A stretch of DNA of 64,000 bases from Juglans regia (lineage: Eukaryota > Streptophyta > Magnoliopsida > Fagales > Juglandaceae), in the NCBI RefSeq assembly GCF_001411555.2, contig NC_049905.1:16904891-16968890 (forward strand), read 5' to 3'. The notes beneath the pieces were generated by a model. It worked only from the letters and a program-made list of their open reading frames with translations. It ran no database searches and was not told where the DNA came from. The translations under genes and the position numbers were made by a program. This document shows, piece by piece, positions 58,001-64,000 of this stretch; positions within the stretch are counted from its first letter, which is position 1; the number at the start of each line of letters is the position of its first letter.

Positions 58001-60422
58001 TCTCAACTATATATATCTCATTACACACTTTATTGATGATAATTGGAAACTACACAAAAGAATTCTTTCTTTTTGTTTGGTTGAGAATCACAAGGGTGAT
58101 ACACTTGGTAGGGCCATAGAGATGTGCTTGCACGATTGGGAGAGACCGAAAGTACTTGTAATCACACTTGATAATGCAAGTTCTAATAACGGAGCAGTTT
58201 CTTATTTGAAGAAAAAAACCAAGTATAGGAAGGACACTATTTTGGAACATGAATTCTTGCATGTTCGGTGTTGTACCCACATCCTAAACTTAATCGTCTG
58301 TGAAGGGTTAAGGGAATTTGATGAGTCTATTGTGAAGGTGAGAGGTGTTGTGAAATATATTAAGTCCTCACCTCAAAAGTGGAATACATTTAAGAAGAGT
58401 ATTGGGTTGGAAGAAATTGTAAACAAAAGTGGCATTTGTTTAGATGTACCGACTAGGTGGAACTCAACCTATCTTATGTTGGAGGGAGTTTTAAAATTTC
58501 GAAAAGTTTTTTAACGGTTGGAAGAAGAAGATTCGGGGTTCCTTACTAGTGTTGGAGACGATGATGACGAAATAAGTGATGTGGTGAATAGGAGAATATC
58601 AAAGAAGTTAGGGCCTCCCAATAATAACGATTGGGAGAATGTAAGGTTGTTTGTAAGATTTCTTCAACTATTTCATGATGCAACTTTATCTTTTTCGGGG
58701 AATCAATATGTAACTTGCAACTCCTTTTTTCTGGAGTTAGTTAGAATATCCGATGCAATTGAAGTGGAGTGTGAAGTAGGAAGCCCCGTGGTGGGATAAA
58801 TGGCCATAAATATGAAGAAAAAATTTGACAAATATTGGGGCGACTTAGATAATATGAATATGTTGTTGTTTATTGCGATTATTCTTGATCATCGGTATAA
58901 GATGCGATATTTTGACTTTGCATTGGAAGGGATGTATGCCAATGATCCCACAAAAGTGGTTGATTTGAGTTGGAATGTGAAAAATGCTTTAACCTACATG
59001 TATGAGGCATATGCTGATAATGAGGAAGGCAACAATTCTGATCTATAATTGCAGCACACAAGTCCCCCACGTGAAGAAGTAAATTCTGCAAATGATAGTG
59101 GTAGTGGTAGAGTTGATAGGACGGCAGAAAGAATGGCCCTATTTAAGTAACGGTTACAGTCGAAAAACTCTTTGGGCAACAAGAATGAGGTTGATAGAGA
59201 TACCTAGCTGAAAGTTGTGAGGAGACATTTCCAAGTTTTGACATTCTTATTTGGTGGAAGGTTAATTCAGTTAGATATCGTATACTTTCAAAAGTTGCAC
59301 GAGATGTACTAGCAATACTAGTATCTAGAGTGGCCTCTAAATCTATATTTAGCACGGTGAGTCGTGTACTTTATCCTTTTCGAAGAAGTTTATCTTCGAT
59401 GATGGTTGAGGGTCTCATTTGTACGCAGAATTGGCTTCGTTCTTCTTCTATTCCAATCAACTTTAGGACTTTGATGGATGAAGTGGAGGATTTTAAGAGG
59501 CAGTTGGGTATGCTTCTTACTTCATTTTATAACTTTTATGATCTATAATACTATATATTATGTAAATTTCTATAATTTTTTTTGTTTCTTTATTGTATAG
59601 AATTTGTTTGGGATGGTGAAAATTTTATGGAGGCTTCAAATACAATGTTTACAACCAATGCAAGTTAATGAGGTGAATTTTTTTTAGCTTGTTAGTTTTC
59701 AATTGTTACTTTTGCTAATAATTCATTTGTTTACACTTTACAGCGTACTGTGAAAACTAGAAAGTATGCCAAGCCAAAAGATGTAGGAGGCTAGGACTTA
59801 GGAGCTGCCAGGAGAATAATTGTATAATTTGTATTGAGAGGTGAGAGTTATGTTTTTTTTAGAGCTTTTAATTTTTCAGTTTTTTGGGACCTGTATAATT
59901 TTTAGTTTTCATTATCTATGCTTGTGAATGGTTTTTTTTTTCTTTCTTTCTTTTAGAAGCCAAATTTGATTGGGAATGTTATTTCAATTTTCTTTCATTA
60001 TCTAGTATAATTTTTTAGTTTTAACCTTGTTTAAATTGTTTGGATGGATTAGTAGTAAGAAAATCAAGTAGCTATTCCTTTTTTGAAGTTTCTAATGGAT
60101 ATAGACAAATCTTTTTTTTTGTAGTAAAACCTTTTATTCAAATTTATTGTATATTGACAATTTCTTTTATGATTATTTTTATTGTCCTTTCAAGTTCTTT
60201 TTTGGCTTCAAATTGGATAAAATGTTAGTGGGCTTTCACTATTGGGCCGAAAAAACATAGGAATAAGATTGGGCTATAAGCCCATTAGGTATAGGGTTGC
60301 ACCGACTGGACCGGTCTTTATACCTATTCGGTCTGGTCCAGGGTGAGAAAATCCTGGACCGAATTGGTTCGGTCCAGTTCCACAAAACCTCATCGAGACC
60401 GACCGGACCGAATTCACCCCTA
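55024..60422 (+). mobile_element. Full-length 5.4-kb hAT element with exact 8-bp TSD
   Basis: ACTAAAAC is exact at 55016-55023 and 60423-60430. The ends are TAGGGGTG and CACCCCTA. About 180 bases at each end are packed with GGTCCGGTC/GACCGG words in both orientations, candidates for transposase binding. A leader zone near 56230-56430 has a (CT)n run (56400-56426). A defective transposase gene covers 57359-59548. A simple-repeat and AT-rich part (55200-56050) lies to the left. Confidence 0.9.
57359..59548 (+). pseudogene. hAT transposase of the 5.4-kb element (BED finger to hATC), defective
   Basis: ATG at 57359 follows an acceptor-like TTTTCTAG. A BED zinc finger lies at 57489-57660 (MVWDHFTKIPKGD, CNYCGASYACD). 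The core at 57663-58514 has LPFRFIEGEGFKKFM, the GQRVSLTTDTWTSLQNLNYI segment, LDNASSNNGAVSYL and FLHVRCCTHILNLIV, VPTRWNSTYLML. Then MKKKFDKYWGDLDNMNMLLF (58806 on) and the hATC dimerisation domain (about 59230-59470: NSVRYRILSKVARDVLAI, VEGLICTQNWLRSSSIPINF). Damage is light: in-frame TAA at 57645, 58512, 58797, 59046 and 59148, a 2-base insertion near 59198, and possible drift near the start. Related to plant RICESLEEPER/Ac-type proteins. Confidence 0.9.
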
Positions 60423-60430
60423 ACTAAAAC

Positions 60431-60461
60431 GACGCCGTTTGGTATTAAACCAAACGGCGTC
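60431..60461. repeat. 31-bp inverted repeat, ACGCCGTTTGGT type
   Basis: GACGCCGTTTGGT and AACCAAACGGCGTC face each other with a few bases between. It lies directly right of the target duplication of the 5.4-kb hAT element. Confidence 0.85.
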
Positions 60462-60502
60462 ATTTAATTCATAACGTATTAAAAAAAAATTTAAATAGAA
60501 CG

Positions 60503-60530
60503 ACGCCGTTTGGTTTAAACCAAACGGCGT
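60503..60530. repeat. Perfect 28-bp palindrome
   Basis: ACGCCGTTTGGTTT is followed at once by its exact reverse complement AAACCAAACGGCGT. Same core as the inverted repeat 72 bases to the left and as AAACGGCGTCGTTT / AAACGGTGCCGTTT words at 56083-56240 inside the inner element. Confidence 0.9.
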
Positions 60531-60969
60531 AATTTCGAAATAACTTCGTCTTCTTCCTCGTGTCGTCTTCCCAGTTCTCATCCTCTCTCTCTCTCTCTCT
60601 ACTCCCTCAGACGAAGCTCAGTCTAAGAACCGACCCTGAACCGCCAGAGAAATGAAGCATTGGTTTTGGCCTATGTTTCTCCTCCTCGCCGATCGATTTC
60701 GGCTGGTTTTCTCCCCCAAAAGTTAAGCATATGTTGGTGTTGGTTTTGCCCAAAAACCGAATCGAAAGGGTCGGTTTTCACCCCTACTCTGCGTTTTAAC
60801 TTATACCACTTGTTCTGGAAAAATTCTAGTCATCATTGTTCTACTACGTACTACACTTAATTATTTATTTATTTTTACCAAATATATAGTGTATGGATGA
60901 TGAATAGAAGAACTCAATTAGTTTAAAATGAATAAAAAAAAAACATGTATGATGTGTGATATAGGATGA

Positions 60970-61211
60970 TGTGTAGAAAAGCCCCTTGTTCAATCTCTTG
61001 TCGTGGTATTTGTGTGACTTATTAAAAAATTAAAAAATATATATTTAAAATAAAATGATGCCTAAAAATACAAAAAAAAAATATTAAATTCGCTCTATCC
61101 TTTTATGTTAGTATTTTTAATTTTTTTAAAAAGTCACGTGCCATCACATTGTAGTGTTACATAAAGGGGTAAAATAAATAGTATAAATTAAGGACCATAA
61201 CATTTCTCTTG
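60970..61211. mobile_element. MITE, 'CACTTGGTGCTA' family, copy 3
   Basis: Core phrases AAATAAAATGATGCCTAAAA and CGCTCTATCCTTTTATGTTA correspond in order to AAACAAAATGGCGTCCTAAA and CTCTACCCCTTTTATGTTTG of copy 1. The arms have drifted. Confidence 0.55.
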
Positions 61212-61602
61212 TAAGTTTTTTTTTTTTTTTTTTAAGTTATCGTAAGTTAATCTATTTCCATACTTGTAAAAGAGCCAATTTAGTATCAAAATTGGTATTT
61301 TTCTTGTAATTGTGTAGATTAAAATATCCCTAATAGTGATTATGTTGTTAGTTCAAACATGCCGTAATAAGAATTGTTTTACCATATAGCATTGAAAAAC
61401 TCATGCCAGCCACTGTTCGAGTCATTGATTGATGCGTATCTCAAAATTCATTATTTTCTCTTATCGAATCTTGGCTAAGATGTCCAATCGAACGCTTTAG
61501 TAGAGCTAATTCTTGTAGGTTAATGCTACAATCATCGAGAAAACATGCCGATAATTGGTACCGACTGAGGGAGGTGGCATAGCACGTGATTATTACTTAG
61601 GG

Positions 61603-61842
61603 CTAGTTTGGATTTAGAGATGAGATGAGATGATTTTAAATGAAAGATGAAATATGAGAGTTGAAAAAAATATTGTTAGAATATTATTTTTTAATATTAT
61701 TATTGTTTTGGGATTTGAAAAAGTTGAATTGAGATTTGAAAAAGTTGAATTGTTTATTATATTTTGTGTGGGCATTTGGAAAAGTTATAATGATGAGATG
61801 AGATGAGATGAAACACTTTCCAAATCCAAATGGAGCCTTAAA
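61603..61842. mobile_element. MITE, 'GATGAGATGAGATG' family
   Basis: It starts TTTGGATTTAGAGATGAGAT and ends CCAAATCCAAATGGAGCC. It carries an internal 26-bp duplication of GAGATTTGAAAAAGTTGAATT-type sequence. The best preserved copy in the window. Confidence 0.8.
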
Positions 61843-62603
61843 AAAATAAAACAAACAAGAACCCGATCGCCTCTCTTCTTCGTAACCCTTAGGATCTAAA
61901 CGTACCAAGAATCGTTCCTCAATCCTCCCTCTCCCTCCGTCCAGCGCTATCCTCCGACTCCCCTCCCCCCATCCTCGTCTCCCCACAAATCCGAGCCATA
62001 GATTTTCTTTTCCTCCATCTTTTACTTGAATGTTAGGGTTTTTGATCTAAAATGTTAGAGTTTTTGAATTTGTTGTGTTTGATCTACAAGTGCTAGAGTT
62101 TTTTATGTTTATTTTTCTTGTTATCGATCTTTTATACAGATTGGAATTGAATTTAACTATTTGTAGATCTCATTTTTCTAGACTTGGATGGGGAAATATC
62201 CACAAAGTAATAATAATCATGTAATCTGCTTACAATCATGTTTGACTCTCAATTTAACAATCAATATTTATTGGTAGCTAAACCTTGTTAATATGCAACT
62301 AAAACCGAAGCACAACAACATTTTATTACATTGTAGCTGATATCCATAATCATTTACTGTGAGAAAATAAAATATCCTAGCAAACATGTATGTACAATTC
62401 AGGTATCTATTAAAAGCACTATTTATTTTTTTAAGAGCAACAAGATGCACTTGCTACCTTTCTGCTTGTGCTTCTTGTAACAAAGTAGCAATCACATAAA
62501 AATGAGCGTGCATTTTTGGTGAAAAAATATGTGGCTCTGACTTTGTTTTGAATCTGGTTAGAATCGTTAGATCTTCTTAGATAATTCAAAGGCTGGATTT
62601 GCA
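61843..62603 (+). other. Possible leader region upstream of the FAR1-like pseudogene
   Basis: A CT-rich tract (61860-61990: CGCCTCTCTTCTTCGTAACC and CTCCCTCTCCCTCCGTCCAG) looks like a plant 5' leader, followed by GTTAGGGTTTTTGATCTAAA and AT-rich, intron-like DNA to the start at 62604. No other gene is seen. Confidence 0.4.
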
Positions 62604-63228
62604 ATGGATTCCGCCATGGATCTATCAGATAATGAGTATGATGAGGTAGGAGTTGATAATGAGCAAGAATGTGATGAAACCATTGAAGAACCTAAGGTCG
62701 AAATGAAAGTTTCATCTGCTAAAGAAGTTTAGTCTTACTATATAACGTATGATAAGTAGAAGGGATTTAGGGTGTGTAAAAGGAATTCTAAACAATGAGA
62801 AGATGGGGGATGTCATATGGTTTACCTTGGTATGTGCATGACAAGGCATGTCAAAGAGTAAGGCTTCCAATGTTCTCAAGCCAAGACAAATAAAGAAGAT
62901 AGGATGCATGACTAGGATTAATGCGACGATGAATGATGAAGGTGGATATACCCTGTCTAGAGTAAAGTTGGAGAACACACGTTTGTAGTTCGGAAAAAGT
63001 AAGACATTTTAGATGCTTTAAGAATGTTGATCTTTGTGTGGCTAAAAGGCTTGAAATAAATGACGAGGCAGGAATACCAATGTAAAAAAATTTCAAGTTT
63101 TTAGTTGTTGAGCCGAATAGTTACGAGAATGTGTCATTCGGGAAGGAGTGTCGAAACTATATTGACAAAGCACGTCAACTTCACCTTAGGGTTGGAGGTT
63201 CTGAAGCTCTATGTTACTTTCGTGAAAT

Positions 63229-63279
<51 letters not shown>

Positions 63280-64000
63280 AAATTTTTATTGTGAGATATC
63301 TGTGGACCATGACTTGAGGTTAAAGAATGTGTTCTGGGCAGACGCCAGAAGTAGAGCTAGGTATGAATCATTCAGGAAAGTGATTACATTTGACACAACA
63401 TACCTGACTAATGCCTATAAGATGCCTTTTGCACCGTTTGTAGGTGTGAACCACCATGGTCAGTCAATCTTATTCGGGTGTGGATTGATATCCAATAAGA
63501 ACACACATACCTTTGAGTGGTTGTTTGAGTCATAGTTGAAGTGTATGAACGACCAACCACCAAATGCAATCATCACAGACCAAGACATGGCAATGCAAAT
63601 TGTAATTACAATGGTGTTTCCAACGTCTAGGCATCGCTTCTACTTGTAGCACATAATGAAAAAACTTCCTTGAGAAGTTTGAATCACATTCTTGATATAA
63701 AAAGATCAAGAGTACTCTACAGAAATGCGTGTATGACTCTTTAAGTGAGCATGAATTCAAAAAATGTTGGTGCGATTTGCTCGATACCTATGATCCACAT
63801 GAGAATGTATGGTTGGGATCACTACATAGCGACCGATGTTTTTGGGTGCCGGCCTACGTTAGAGACACATTTTGGGCTGGAATGTCAACTACATAACAGA
63901 GTGAAGTCATGAATGCATTTTTTTTATGATTACGTTAACTTTAAGACCACTCTGAAACAATTTGTTAATTAGTAGGATTCAGCCCTTAGGAGGAAGGTAG
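62604..64000 (+). pseudogene. FAR1/FHY3-related (MULE-type transposase) pseudogene, cut by window edge
   Basis: It starts MDSAMDLSDNEYDEVGVD and an acidic leader; the FAR1 DNA-binding part (about 62730-62980) has several stops. A linker follows with YENVSFGKECRNYIDKARQL (63120-63180). A 46-A run (63231-63276) expands the MQ-K region. The MULE/FAR1 transposase core starts at 63285: RLKNVFWADARSRARYESF, FDTTYLTNAYKMPFAPFVG, GQSILFGCGLISNKNTHTF, then IITDQDMAMQ near 63570 and WVPAYVRDTFWAGMS-like text near 63850. In-frame stops (for example after FES at 63535) and shifts continue to the edge. These proteins descend from Mutator transposases and act as transcription factors in light signalling; this copy cannot make one. 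Confidence 0.85.

Larger units (their letters stand above)
54831..60786. mobile_element. Outer hAT element (~550 bp) split by a second hAT element
   Basis: The left part 54831-55023 starts TATGGCTGGA; the right part (60423/60431-60786) ends GGTCGGTTTTCACCCCTA. The flanking 8-mers CTATGCGT (54823-54830) and CTCTGCGT (60787-60794) match at seven of eight bases. Both parts carry the sub-terminal ACCGG/CCGGTT words seen in the inner element, and CT-rich leader-like DNA at 60546-60605. Without the insert it is a ~550-bp non-autonomous copy. It lies about 130 bases upstream of the DPB4-type start codon. Confidence 0.65.

Noticed and set aside
57645..59150. Five TAA and no TAG/TGA stops suggested a reassigned TAA=Gln code
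   Set aside because: The host genes in the same window use TAA as a normal stop (47836-47838 and the DPB4-type gene at 49012-49014). Mutation of CAA in a silenced transposon is the simpler explanation.
63131..63535. Poly-lysine protein of 134 codons
   Set aside because: The lysines come from a 46-A run inside a FAR1-like pseudogene; the flanking text is broken transposase.
1..64000. tRNA, rRNA or snoRNA genes
   Set aside because: No stretch showed a convincing tRNA B-box with a matching A-box and acceptor stem, nor recognisable rRNA; absence cannot be proved by eye.
1..64000. A previously undescribed multi-gene system
   Set aside because: Every coding stretch I could interpret is either a known plant gene family or transposon debris; the novelty here is structural (nested and rearranged elements), not a new pathway.

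Overview
The window looks like nuclear DNA of a woody dicot, probably Fagales (walnut, hickory or oak type). The species guess is an inference from plant gene families, GT-AG introns, AT-rich spacers and a recurrent 'GTTTGGAT...GATGAGATGAGATG' MITE that I associate with that order; nothing here proves it. There are three apparently intact host genes, one decayed FAR1/FHY3-type transposase-derived gene cut by the right edge, and a dense set of nested transposable elements.

Host genes. (1) 10690-13311, minus: a 116-residue mitochondrial protein of the ATPase-inhibitor (IF1-like, At2g27730-type) family. A candidate promoter and non-coding first exon lie near 21453-21590, which would give an 8-kb transposon-filled 5'UTR intron. 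(2) 44304-47838, plus: a 497-residue hnRNP Q-like / LIF2-type protein with an acidic N-terminus, three RRMs and a Gly/Arg-rich tail, in eight coding exons with consistent phases. (3) 49012-54704, minus: a 172-residue histone-fold protein of the NF-YB11 / DNA polymerase epsilon DPB4 type, in three coding exons. Genes 2 and 3 converge, with about 1.2 kb between stop codons.

Transposon layout. 1-940: minus-strand Copia gag with a worn primer-binding site. 1300-1880: two related MITEs, with a third relative at 61 kb. 3.4-6.06 kb: minus-strand Ty3-gypsy pol relic split by a GC-rich hAT MITE with an exact 8-bp duplication. 6.1-7.5 kb: hAT transposase relic. 9.5-10.06 kb: another small hAT element. 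13.8-20.3 kb: a plus-strand LINE split by a Harbinger fold-back element (two ~770-bp inverted arms) and by a 3-kb solo LTR, which carries a 42-bp minisatellite and a small TRIM-like LTR. 22.1-24.07 kb: a Harbinger-like MITE with about 1.6 kb of AT-rich tandem repeat inside. 24-30 kb: MITEs, a LINE tail and LTR-like DNA. 30-32 kb: a minus-strand LTR-like block. 32.06-36.22 kb: a 4.2-kb solo LTR. 36.4-41.78 kb: a complete but dead Ty3-gypsy element with both LTRs. 51.4-52.9 kb: a LINE nested in a LINE, inside an intron of gene 3. 54.83-60.79 kb: a 5.4-kb hAT element with transposase nested inside a ~550-bp hAT element. 62.6 kb to the edge: the FAR1-like pseudogene.

I found no unknown multi-gene system. 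The most unusual structures are the Harbinger fold-back, the nested hAT pair, the MITE with an expanded internal minisatellite, and two exceptionally long solo LTRs with intact target-site duplications. No tRNA, rRNA or CRISPR signature was recognised. All calls come from reading the sequence; no alignments were run.
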